Both the position numbers and the translations under genes were made by a program. From Anaerolineales bacterium (GTDB lineage Bacteria > Chloroflexota > Anaerolineae > Aggregatilineales > J027): a DNA stretch of 64,000 bases. Of the stretch, positions 1 to 8,968 are shown piece after piece. The notes beneath the pieces are model-generated. The model did no database searches. It had not been told where the DNA came from and saw only the letters and a list, made by a program, of their open reading frames with translations. Location of the stretch: contig JACKCI010000001.1 in assembly GCA_020634155.1 (NCBI GenBank), positions 1,240,001 through 1,304,000 of the forward strand, given 5' to 3'. How positions within the stretch are numbered: position 1 is the stretch's first letter; each line of letters opens with the position of its first letter.

Positions 1-1
1 C

Positions 2-3000
2 GACAGCGATGTGGATGCGGCTGGTCTAACAGCTGTGCTTTCAGTGGCAGGCCCCGACCCACTCCTTCTCAGTACAGATGCGGGTATGTATCAACCGGCT
101 TCTATCGGTGACTTTGTATGGCAAGACCTTGATAGTGATGGCATCCAAGACGCGGGTGAACCGGGGCTTGATGGCGTTACCGTCAACTTGCTGGATACAT
201 CGTTTGCCTTGCTGGATACCACCCTCACCGCGGGCGGCGGCTTGTATAGCTTCGACAATCTTGCGGCGGGTGACTATGTGGTCGAGTTTGTGCCATTGCC
301 TGCCTACACATTCACGCTCGCCAACCAAGGCGGGAATGATGCGGTAGACAGCGATGCTGACACAACCACAGGCCGCACAACAACCATCTCCGTCCTCGCG
401 GGTCAAGCAACAACCGCATGGGACGCAGGTATGACGACAGGTACCATCGGAAACTTCGTCTGGGAAGACCTTGATGGTGACGGTATCCAAGATGCAGGCG
501 AACCCGGCCTTGATGGTGTGACCGTCAATCTACGAGATAGCGGCCTTGGTCTGCTTGACACAATGGTGACAGCAGGCGGTGGTCAATACCTCTTTACCGA
601 ACTCGCCGCAGACGACTACATTATTGAAGTGGTCGCCCCCGGTGGCTATGACTTCACCATCCAGAACGCGGGTGCCAATGACGCCATCGACAGCGATGTA
701 GATGCCACTGGTCAGACCGCTATCATCACCCTTGCTGATGGTGAATCCAATGCAACCATTGACGCGGGCCTCTATCAAGTTGCCACCATTACGGGCTTCG
801 TTTGGACGGATACCGATGGTGATGGCATCCAAGATGGTGGCGAAGTTGGCCTTGATGGTGTTGCTGTTACCCTCCTCGATAGCGGTGGGGCAACAGTTGA
901 TACCACAGTCACCGCAGGCGGTGGTCTCTATACCTTTAATGATGTCGTTCCCGGCAGCTATCGTGTCGAAGTTACCCTGCTCAATGCCACCTATACCTTC
1001 AGTCCATTGGATGCTGGTGGTAATGATGCGCTTGACAGCGACATAGACCCCGTAACAGGCCAAAGCGCCCTACTCATCATTGAGTCTGGAGACGCCTTTG
1101 ATATTGACGCGGGTATGTACACCTTTGGCACCATTGGTGACTTGGTGTGGCTCGACCTCGACCAAGATGGTATCCAAGATGCGGGTGAACCGGGGCAAAA
1201 CGGTGTGACCGTCAACCTCTATAACTTCAATGGCAGCACCTTGGTACGAACCACTGTTACCGCTGGCGGCGGCCTCTACAGCTTCGATGTCCCGACGGGT
1301 AGCTACACCCTTGAGGTCGTTTTGCCCGCCAATTTTGTCTTCTCACCGCAAAATGTGGGTGGCGATGACACAATCGACAGCGATGTAGATACCACCACTG
1401 GACGGACCGCCAATGGTGCGATCAGCGTGACGGCGGGTAATACCGACAACACATGGGACGCTGGCATGATGCAAGATCAGGTCTTTGATCTACAAATTAA
1501 CAAGACCTTCTTCAACCTCAGCCCGCTGCCCATTGAGGAAGGCGATACCATCGGCTGGTTGATTTGTGTGACCAACCCCAACGCCTTTGATATCGATAAT
1601 GTGGTTATCACTGACGTGATTGACACTGACACGCAAACCTTAATCAGTGGCTCAATCCAGTACGGGATTGCCACCAACTGCCCCGCCACCGCGCCAACGC
1701 CCGCTAGTTACGACGTTGCAGGGCCGTTTAACTTAGCTGATACCAATAGCATTAGCGCCCCAATCGGAACGCTGGGGGGTGGTCAAGTTGGTATTGTGTA
1801 CTTCCGAGTAACGATTAACGATCCGGGTGTGGCTTATAGCCCACCCGGGCCAACAACTACAACCGCAGGAGTATTGGGTATGTCTACACTTTTCCTGCCG
1901 CTGGGCTGGCTTCTCGCAGAAAACCGCCGTCGCTTGAGGTGGGTGTTGATGGTACTGCTGGCCTTGGCTTTGATGCTATCGGGTAGCCCACTCCAAGCGC
2001 AGAACCCGCCGAGCGACCCCCAAACCCGTCTTCAACAAGAGGATGGGCAATGGGTACGCTACGAAATCAACGCGGAAAATGCAACCCTAACCGGAGAATG
2101 GCAGCCTGTCAGCTATAGCGGGGCATCAGGTGGCAGTTACTTGCTATCCACCGACCGCAATGCCGCCGCAAGCCTCGGCTTCACAGGCACCAAATTGCGG
2201 GTTCGCTATATCAGCCTCTGGGACTCAGCCATTACTTCTTTAGTGGTTGATGATCAACTGTTGACAACGTTCAGCGACTACAGCGCTGACAGTGAGACTC
2301 GTGTCCTTGTTTCTAATGAATTTAGTCTCGGCACAGGTAGCCATAGCCTAACCCTGCAACATACAGGTACTTCTGCCAACGCCAACGCCACAACACCAGT
2401 TATTGCATTGGATGCGATAGAGGTCTGGGTGCCGACTGGCGGTGGAGCAAACCCAGCCGATACCTCTACACTTACGGGTATCGTTTGGTCAGACACGAAT
2501 GGCGATGGGCAATTTGGCCCGAATGACCTCCTGCTTGAAGGCGTAACCGTTTTCCTCTACCGCGACGAGGGTGCAAATGACCCGTTAGTCGGTGAAAGCA
2601 TCACCAACGCTGAGGGGCGCTATACCTTTGCCAACCTTCCACCAGCCGATTACTGGGTCGTTGTCCACCTTGAGACACTTCCCCCCGGTATCGATCGCCG
2701 GAGTGTGGCATGGAGTCCGGTAGATGTCAGCATTCCTTACGATGGTGACCTCATTATCCCACCGAGCGGCTACGCGGCAGTTGAAACTACTCTGAGCGGG
2801 GTTGCTTATCTGGATAGTGATGAGAACAACGCCATTAGTGCAGGTGACCAGCCCTTAGCGGGGGTAACCCTGTCACTCTATGCTGATGATGGTGACCGTA
2901 TCTTCGACGATGACGGGAGCGACTATTTGGTTGATACACAGGTTTCAAGTGGCAACGGGGCGTATGTCTTCGCCAACTTGACACCTAGCATCTACTGGGT

Positions 3001-6000
3001 CATTGTCGATACAGACAGCTTGCCTGCGGGGGCCGATGGCAACCAATCGTGGAACCCCGTCTGGATCCGCAGCCCACGTGTCACCCAAATGGATGTGCTA
3101 CTGGTTGCAGCAGAAGCAACCTATGCCCTCGGCGGCCAAGCATGGCTGGACATGGACTTAAACGAGCGTCTGAGCAGCGCAGATATGCCGTTGGAAGGTT
3201 TGACCATTCAACTCTTCCGCGACAATGGCAACAGCGTCTTTGAGCCAGATGCAGACGACCCGTTGACGGCTTCATATACCACTGCCGCCAATGGAAACTA
3301 TGACTTTGACACACTCTCCGAAGGTAACTACTGGGTTATCCCTGACTTCGATAACTTGCCAGAGACCGTTCTGGAAAATCAACTTTGGTTGCCCTTCTGG
3401 GTACGTGTTCCTGCTGTTGATGCTACCGACATCTTACTGGTACCTGCCCCACCCGCTGCGGCTTATCCAACTGGCCCCGGCGTGCTACAAGGCTATGTCT
3501 TCAATGACAACGACGGCAACCGTACCCGCAAAGTCGGCGTTGAATCGGGCATCCGCGAATCGTTGGTATCCCTGTATTTCGACAATGGGGACGCGGTCTT
3601 TGATGTCAACAGTGATATAGAGGTCGCCCGCCAAGAAATCGGTCAAGATGGTTTGTACCAGTTTGATGGACTAGGCGAAGGCACCTTCTGGGTCTATCTG
3701 CATGAAGACACATTGCCCGCCCGCTACATGGACACGGTTGGTTATGGTAACCATGGTGACCAGAATCCGGCACAGTTTGTCATTGAGTCGCTACCCGACG
3801 GTGATACAGCCTTCGAGATGATTGGCCCTGACTTTGCCTATGCGCTTGATACTGACCTTGACGGATCACCCGATGGTCGTGAAGGCGCAGGCGACCGTGA
3901 CAATGACAACGTTCCAAACTACAACGACGGCTTTGACCCCAGCGGTGTGATTTATGCACTCGACGGGGATGGCAACGGATACGCCCTTGCTGATGTTGAA
4001 GTCCGGTTAACCTATGAGCAAAGCCCCGGCATTTTTGTGGAAGCCGACACCATCCAACCTAATCCGCAGACCACCGAGGCGGATGGAGCGTATCGTTTTG
4101 ACATCAATGTGACCTCACCCAGTGGTGATGGTATTCCTAATGATGGGACTCAACGGATTTTCTTCTTGCAAATCGTTGAATTACCGGATCCGCTGCTTTA
4201 TAGTTTCCCGTCCGTGGTGTGGCCTGCTCAAGCAGGGCCAATCAGCCCCACCTCTAATCCTTCTAGTGGTGAGGTTGTGCCATTCAGCAACCCGCCGAAT
4301 GAGGATGATGGCACATCAGGTCACCGCTATTACCTCTCCTTCCGTCTCGAAGAAGGGGATGCGGATGTCGTCAATAACCATGTACCGATTGACACAGGCG
4401 ACATTTTGGTAATGCCGACTGTTGAAAATCAAGGCTGCGTTAGTGTCAACGGTGGTACCCCCATCTGCGACAGCAGCGAAGTCGCGCTCAATACTGAAAT
4501 CGACTTCACCTTGGTGCCTAATGACACCCGTACTCTAGGGCCGGGTGAATCAACGACGTATGCCCACATCCTTGAGAATACGGGTAGCCAAAGTGACCGT
4601 TACATCATTCGCTTTAATGGTGGCAACGAGAACTGGGACCAAACCCTAACGGTGCGTACTACAGGCGGCACAACCCTAGCGACCCTGACACCCGGTCAAG
4701 TCTACACCACTGACCCCATGTCATCCGGTGAGCAGATCCAACTCAATCATGCCCTTGAAGTTGCGGCTGGGGCGGGTGCAGGTGATGTGGATACAACCAC
4801 AACCACCGTGACAAGCCTTGAAGCACAACAAAACGGCGTTGATCTCTCACGCACGGTCACCGATATTACCATCGTTGAGGCGGGCTGTATCTCTGGTGCC
4901 GTCTTCAGTGATGTGAACGATAATGGTGTTTACGACTCCGGTGAAGGCCTAAGCGGTATTCGCCTATTTGTTCTCGATGGCTCCACCCCAGTTACCCAAG
5001 TAACGACTGATGGCAATGGTCTTTACACCGTTAATATCGGGGATGGAACCTATACAGTACAAATTGATAGTAGCACCCTCCCTACTGGTACGGTTGTCTT
5101 TGTTGACCCCGACACAGGCGCACAGAGTGTTAATGTAGTGGTTGGCTCCAATTGCTCACAAGCTGATTTTGTCCTAAGCATCATTGACCCTGCTGTGACA
5201 AAATTCGCCTCGGTAGCCCAAGCCTTGCCGGGTGACACAGTGGTCTTCACCATCCAAGTCAGCAACCCCAGCACATCCAGCACCATCACCAATGTGACCG
5301 TTAGCGATGCGCTCAATGGGTTCTTGACCTTCGTGGCCGCAGGCACAACCCAAGGCACCTTTAGTTACACTCCCGGCACCAATACCGTGCTATTCCAGTT
5401 GGGTTCGCTGGCACCGGGAGCCACCGCTAACCTATCTATCACAACCACCGTTAGCGCAACCGTGACGCGCCCAGCGACCATCTCTAACACCGCCACGATG
5501 GACTATGAAGAAGGTGGCCCAGAGGTCTCAGCACCTGTCACCGTAACAGTTCCGGCTGAGGATGATGGTACAGACGATGGCACCGACGACGGTACAGGAG
5601 GTAGTGGCGATGACTTCGGTACAGGCGGCCCTGATGTGGTTGGCTACGGTCAAGAAGCTGGAACCGGTACGGATACCTTACCTGTCACAGGCTACCGACC
5701 TTGGCCTGCATCTCATCAGTATACAACCTTAGCAGCGACTACCAAGCTCTCCACCGAAGGCCGTATCTTCATGGTGCTGGCGGGCATTCTCGCTATCATC
5801 GCGGCGGCGGCTTTGTGGTATGCCTACAACAACAGTGAACTGGTTTATCAATGGTTGAAGAACAAGCCCCATTGGGTTGGAACAGCCCTTGCTATCCTTA
5901 TCTTTGCGCTGTTCTTTGTTGGAGGAGCCAGCCTGCTGTACACAGGTAATGACGCGGCGGGCGTAGTGGACTTCGACAACTTCCTCGGATTGAAAGACAA

Positions 6001-7012
6001 TCCCGATGACAAGCTGGCGGACAACCAACAAAACAATGACACCGACACTGTTCAAGAAGACATGATTGACACCGATGGGGACGGCATCCCTGATACGCCA
6101 CTATCCGAATGGCTTGGTGGCGGTGGTGAGGCTCCCGCTTTCTTGCCCTTGCCTGCCGATAACACCCGTCGTGTGATTATCCCCGCGCTAAACTTGGCGA
6201 CAGAGTTAGTCGATGCTCCGATTGTGGGTAACACATGGGATGTCTCGAACTTCTTTAATGAAGTCGCTCACCTTGAAGGTACGGCTTCACCGGGGACAAG
6301 CGGCAACACAGTCATCGCGGGTCATGTCACCACCACACGCGGGCTTGGCCCCTTCCGCGACCTTGCTAACATCACCGAAGGGTCGCTGGTCATCGTGAAA
6401 GAATACGATACCGAGTACACCTACTTGGTCACCGAGATTCTGGAAGTCGCCCCAAGCGCGATTGAGGTCACTGACCCAACTAGCGATGCGACCCTGACCC
6501 TTATCAGTTGCGCCGATTGGAACCAAGCACTTGGCACTTACACCAAGCGCATTGTGGTGCGTGCCAAGCTAGACAAGTGGCGCGTCCTGAGTGACGACTA
6601 CACCGATTATGAAGACACCCTTGGTGAACTCACTCGGCATGAAGTCACTGGCACCGATACCAGCGTGATTGACATGCAGGGGACATGGGAAGAGATTCAC
6701 TCCTTCCATACCTCCAACAACAGCTACTTCTACTCTGCGGATGCTGATGCAGAAATCACGATGGAGTTCTATGGTGACAAGTTCCGCTTGCACTATGTCT
6801 CCTTTAGCAACTTCGGCATCTTCGATGTCTATCTGGATGACAAGCTCATCATGACCATTGATGGCTTCAGCCCCTATAGTGGCTTTGCCGCCACCAACAT
6901 CTATGAGACCTACAAGGGCCGCCATACCCTGCGTATCGTCAATACGGGTGAACACAGTGAGAAATCAACCGATGTGGTCATAGGTATAGACGCCATTGAT
7001 GTGTGGCAATAG
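2..7012 (+). CDS. Giant SdrD-like surface protein with LPVTG motif and C-terminal sortase domain (5' end outside window)
   Basis: The reading frame is open to the left edge and its first residues already match the repeat consensus, so the true start lies upstream. Numbering from the GTG at 11: four SdrD/Cna-B-like repeats of about 114 residues (about 32-480), a DUF11-like stretch, a hydrophobic region (about 624-665), a beta-rich jelly-roll-like domain (about 680-810), further SdrD-like repeats, a second DUF11-like domain, an acidic D/G/T linker, LPVTG at 1890-1894, two membrane segments (nt about 5762-5827 and 5876-5947), then a sortase domain. The sortase has H2105 (in GHVT), C2167 (in LISC) and R2180, thirteen residues after the Cys as in SrtA. 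A second jelly-roll-like domain closes the protein. Sortases normally cleave LPXTG substrates and transfer them to the envelope; substrate motif and enzyme in one chain is unusual. Cell-surface adhesin or self-processing scaffold is inference. Confidence 0.85.
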   Translation, partial: DSDVDAAGLTAVLSVAGPDPLLLSTDAGMYQPASIGDFVWQDLDSDGIQDAGEPGLDGVTVNLLDTSFALLDTTLTAGGGLYSFDNLAAGDYVVEFVPLPAYTFTLANQGGNDAVDSDADTTTGRTTTISVLAGQATTAWDAGMTTGTIGNFVWEDLDGDGIQDAGEPGLDGVTVNLRDSGLGLLDTMVTAGGGQYLFTELAADDYIIEVVAPGGYDFTIQNAGANDAIDSDVDATGQTAIITLADGESNATIDAGLYQVATITGFVWTDTDGDGIQDGGEVGLDGVAVTLLDSGGATVDTTVTAGGGLYTFNDVVPGSYRVEVTLLNATYTFSPLDAGGNDALDSDIDPVTGQSALLIIESGDAFDIDAGMYTFGTIGDLVWLDLDQDGIQDAGEPGQNGVTVNLYNFNGSTLVRTTVTAGGGLYSFDVPTGSYTLEVVLPANFVFSPQNVGGDDTIDSDVDTTTGRTANGAISVTAGNTDNTWDAGMMQDQVFDLQINKTFFNLSPLPIEEGDTIGWLICVTNPNAFDIDNVVITDVIDTDTQTLISGSIQYGIATNCPATAPTPASYDVAGPFNLADTNSISAPIGTLGGGQVGIVYFRVTINDPGVAYSPPGPTTTTAGVLGMSTLFLPLGWLLAENRRRLRWVLMVLLALALMLSGSPLQAQNPPSDPQTRLQQEDGQWVRYEINAENATLTGEWQPVSYSGASGGSYLLSTDRNAAASLGFTGTKLRVRYISLWDSAITSLVVDDQLLTTFSDYSADSETRVLVSNEFSLGTGSHSLTLQHTGTSANANATTPVIALDAIEVWVPTGGGANPADTSTLTGIVWSDTNGDGQFGPNDLLLEGVTVFLYRDEGANDPLVGESITNAEGRYTFANLPPADYWVVVHLETLPPGIDRRSVAWSPVDVSIPYDGDLIIPPSGYAAVETTLSGVAYLDSDENNAISAGDQPLAGVTLSLYADDGDRIFDDDGSDYLVDTQVSSGNGAYVFANLTPSIYWVIVDTDSLPAGADGNQSWNPVWIRSPRVTQMDVLLVAAEATYALGGQAWLDMDLNERLSSADMPLEGLTIQLFRDNGNSVFEPDADDPLTASYTTAANGNYDFDTLSEGNYWVIPDFDNLPETVLENQLWLPFWVRVPAVDATDILLVPAPPAAAYPTGPGVLQGYVFNDNDGNRTRKVGVESGIRESLVSLYFDNGDAVFDVNSDIEVARQEIGQDGLYQFDGLGEGTFWVYLHEDTLPARYMDTVGYGNHGDQNPAQFVIESLPDGDTAFEMIGPDFAYALDTDLDGSPDGREGAGDRDNDNVPNYNDGFDPSGVIYALDGDGNGYALADVEVRLTYEQSPGIFVEADTIQPNPQTTEADGAYRFDINVTSPSGDGIPNDGTQRIFFLQIVELPDPLLYSFPSVVWPAQAGPISPTSNPSSGEVVPFSNPPNEDDGTSGHRYYLSFRLEEGDADVVNNHVPIDTGDILVMPTVENQGCVSVNGGTPICDSSEVALNTEIDFTLVPNDTRTLGPGESTTYAHILENTGSQSDRYIIRFNGGNENWDQTLTVRTTGGTTLATLTPGQVYTTDPMSSGEQIQLNHALEVAAGAGAGDVDTTTTTVTSLEAQQNGVDLSRTVTDITIVEAGCISGAVFSDVNDNGVYDSGEGLSGIRLFVLDGSTPVTQVTTDGNGLYTVNIGDGTYTVQIDSSTLPTGTVVFVDPDTGAQSVNVVVGSNCSQADFVLSIIDPAVTKFASVAQALPGDTVVFTIQVSNPSTSSTITNVTVSDALNGFLTFVAAGTTQGTFSYTPGTNTVLFQLGSLAPGATANLSITTTVSATVTRPATISNTATMDYEEGGPEVSAPVTVTVPAEDDGTDDGTDDGTGGSGDDFGTGGPDVVGYGQEAGTGTDTLPVTGYRPWPASHQYTTLAATTKLSTEGRIFMVLAGILAIIAAAALWYAYNNSELVYQWLKNKPHWVGTALAILIFALFFVGGASLLYTGNDAAGVVDFDNFLGLKDNPDDKLADNQQNNDTDTVQEDMIDTDGDGIPDTPLSEWLGGGGEAPAFLPLPADNTRRVIIPALNLATELVDAPIVGNTWDVSNFFNEVAHLEGTASPGTSGNTVIAGHVTTTRGLGPFRDLANITEGSLVIVKEYDTEYTYLVTEILEVAPSAIEVTDPTSDATLTLISCADWNQALGTYTKRIVVRAKLDKWRVLSDDYTDYEDTLGELTRHEVTGTDTSVIDMQGTWEEIHSFHTSNNSYFYSADADAEITMEFYGDKFRLHYVSFSNFGIFDVYLDDKLIMTIDGFSPYSGFAATNIYETYKGRHTLRIVNTGEHSEKSTDVVIGIDAIDVWQ
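104..1470 (+). repeat. Four tandem SdrD/Cna-B-like coding repeats
   Basis: Repeat units begin at about 104, 446, 788 and 1133, so the period is 342, 342 and 345 bases (114-115 residues). Each starts with an IGDFVW-like strand, followed by a D-rich DGIQDAGEPG-type loop likely to bind calcium, and ends before a DSDxD motif. The frame at the left edge carries the DSDVD end of a preceding unit, so the array continues upstream. Confidence 0.85.
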
Positions 7013-7033
7013 TCGTTAACGCTAGGTAAGCCT

Positions 7034-7061
7034 AACCCCCTCAGTTTTGAGGGGGTTTTTT
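7034..7061 (+). terminator. Rho-independent terminator after the giant surface protein
   Basis: CCCCCTCA (7036-7043) pairs with TGAGGGGG (7048-7055) across a 4-base loop. The flanking AA/TT extends the stem, and a T-run follows on the plus strand. Confidence 0.85.
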
Positions 7062-7073
7062 GTTCAAAACGAC

Positions 7074-7079
7074 TATAAT
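7074..7079 (+). promoter_or_regulatory. Candidate -10 element for the TolB-like gene
   Basis: A perfect TATAAT lies just after the preceding terminator. No good -35 is seen at 16-18 bases. It would start a short leader holding only the strong ribosome site AAGGAGGG at 7088-7094. Confidence 0.35.
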
Positions 7080-7099
7080 TACCATAAAAGGAGGGCTAT

Positions 7100-8833
7100 A
7101 TGAGATACCTGTTGATTATGTGCATCTGTTTATTGCTGATTCCGATGCCGAGTTACGCCCAATCCCCAACAACTGGGCATATTGTCTTCTCCCGATGGGT
7201 AGACGGCGACCTGCAATTGTTTATGGTCGATGCCATGGGGTCACAAGCGCGGCAACTTACTTTTGATGAGCAAGATCATGTTCTTGCCCGCTTTTCACCC
7301 GATGGCACACAAATAGCCTACCTTGGTACTGATAACGATTCCGACCTCTCACATGTTTTCGTGATGGATGTTGATGGCAACAACAGCCAGCAGCTTACTG
7401 ACGAGTATCTCGATACCAGTCTCGCATGGGTGCAAGACGGGACATTGATTTATACTTCTGAACGCGACGGGGTATCAGATATTTATCAGCTTGAGCTAGA
7501 CACTGGCGTGGAAACACAAATCACAGATAGCCCTGCCCGTGAATCTTCGCCTACGGTATCCCCCGATGGTCGTCAAATCGTTTTTCAAGAAGAGGGTAAA
7601 CTCATCCTTTTGAATCGTGAGGACAACACAACCCAAGCATTGACGGATGGAACCACCTTTGCCGACTTCCCGGCATGGTCACCAGATGGACAGCATATCG
7701 CATTTGTTGAGGGCAGCCGTATCATGATGATGGATATGCAATCGGGTGAAATCACACGGATTGTGGGGAGTGGATTCGGGATTATCGCGCCGCGTTGGTC
7801 GCCCGACGGTGCCTATTTGGTCTATGCGCGTGGGGATTATGCACTAAGCGAGGTTTTTGCAGTACGGATTGCCGACGGGGCCAATTATCAACTCACCTAT
7901 CGTTACGACGGCTACGACCTGCTACCCGATTGGTCGCCACAATACACCGCGAGCATTCCATTCGATAGCGATACACCCCGCATCATCTATAGCGGTCAAG
8001 ATCGTTATGACCAGCGAACCAACATTTATATGACAAATGCCAACGGGGCCACCCCTATGCTGTTGACCAACTTCATTAGTGCCTTGATGCCGACTTTGGC
8101 CCCCGACGGGGAGCGGATGGCCTTTGTTGCCTTTGCAGGCATGTCTCCCTATGGCAACCCAATTAACGACCTCTACATTGCCTACCTTGATGGTGAAGTT
8201 TTGCAAAATCTGACCCATTTTGAGGACGGCCAAGCCTATTTCCCCAGTTGGTCGCCCGATGGTCGCTTCATTGCTTTCTCCGGCGCTTGCTGCGAAACGA
8301 CCGAAAATGCCGATATATTTGTGGTCGAAGTTGAAACAGGTACCATCACCAACTTGACTAATGACCCCGCCTTTGACGGCTACCCAGCGTGGTCACCCAA
8401 TGGCAAATGGATTGCTTTTGCTTCTAGTCGTCCAGACCCATCGGCGTCATCCAACAACGAGGCACGACTATTTGTAATGGAAGCCAATGGCTCCAACCCC
8501 CGCCTGCTCTTAGACGAACCCGTTGCGATATCCAAGCCAGCATGGTCATCCGATGGGCAGCAATTGGCGGTTGTAATTGAGTACGGCGATGTGAACGTCA
8601 TAGAACTTGTTGACTTGGCGACAGAAACGGGTGGTCATTATCAATCAACAACTCTAAGTCCGAGTTCTCTCAACGCCAGTCTACCCGCGTGGTCGCCTGA
8701 CGGTACTCAAATTGTGTTCACCGCCTACACCAGTTACTATTCTCCGCTTTATATCATGAACGCGAATGGGGGTGGTCTGCGGATGTTGATTAGTGATGGT
8801 AACCGCAATGAGTCAGCCGTTTGGGTTCCATAG
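7100..8833 (+). CDS. Secreted TolB/PD40-type beta-propeller protein
   Basis: 577 residues. A signal peptide (about 1-21, ending in YAQ) is followed by many PD40-like repeats with the hallmark SPDG-x-I/L-A-F pattern, such as FSPDGTQIAYLG and WSPDGQHIAFVE. The repeats fill the rest of the chain, consistent with one or two propellers. It resembles the TolB/DPP-IV N-terminal propeller fold but lacks the TolB N-terminal domain and any hydrolase domain, so a binding or scaffolding role outside the membrane is likely and the ligand is unknown. A strong AAGGAGGG site precedes the ATG. It appears to be a single-gene unit between two terminators. Confidence 0.8.
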   Translation: MRYLLIMCICLLLIPMPSYAQSPTTGHIVFSRWVDGDLQLFMVDAMGSQARQLTFDEQDHVLARFSPDGTQIAYLGTDNDSDLSHVFVMDVDGNNSQQLTDEYLDTSLAWVQDGTLIYTSERDGVSDIYQLELDTGVETQITDSPARESSPTVSPDGRQIVFQEEGKLILLNREDNTTQALTDGTTFADFPAWSPDGQHIAFVEGSRIMMMDMQSGEITRIVGSGFGIIAPRWSPDGAYLVYARGDYALSEVFAVRIADGANYQLTYRYDGYDLLPDWSPQYTASIPFDSDTPRIIYSGQDRYDQRTNIYMTNANGATPMLLTNFISALMPTLAPDGERMAFVAFAGMSPYGNPINDLYIAYLDGEVLQNLTHFEDGQAYFPSWSPDGRFIAFSGACCETTENADIFVVEVETGTITNLTNDPAFDGYPAWSPNGKWIAFASSRPDPSASSNNEARLFVMEANGSNPRLLLDEPVAISKPAWSSDGQQLAVVIEYGDVNVIELVDLATETGGHYQSTTLSPSSLNASLPAWSPDGTQIVFTAYTSYYSPLYIMNANGGGLRMLISDGNRNESAVWVP

Positions 8834-8912
8834 CTGGGGGTAGCCAATGGTTGCTTTCGAGAATGTTTATTCTCATAAGTAATAGTCTCGCCAAAACATC
8901 CCCCGCCGAATC

Positions 8913-8943
8913 AAAAAAAATACCCGCCAACGAATGGCGGGTA
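8913..8943 (-). terminator. Rho-independent terminator of the NrfD/Fe-S/cytochrome operon
   Basis: TACCCGCCA (8921-8929) pairs with TGGCGGGTA (8935-8943). Read on the minus strand, the stem is followed by a run of eight T (the A-run at 8913-8920). It ends the minus-strand operon and may also stop plus-strand transcription from the propeller gene. Confidence 0.85.
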
Positions 8944-8968
8944 CCCTTAACCCAATCAACACGACTCG

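Noticed and set aside
104..1470. Regular 342-base periodicity as a possible CRISPR or satellite array
   Set aside because: The period equals whole codons and encodes SdrD-like domains with diverged copies; there are no short identical repeats with unique spacers.
8834..8968. Small gene in the gap after the propeller gene
   Set aside because: The only frame here lacks a ribosome site and runs through the terminator hairpin into the antisense of the NrfD gene.
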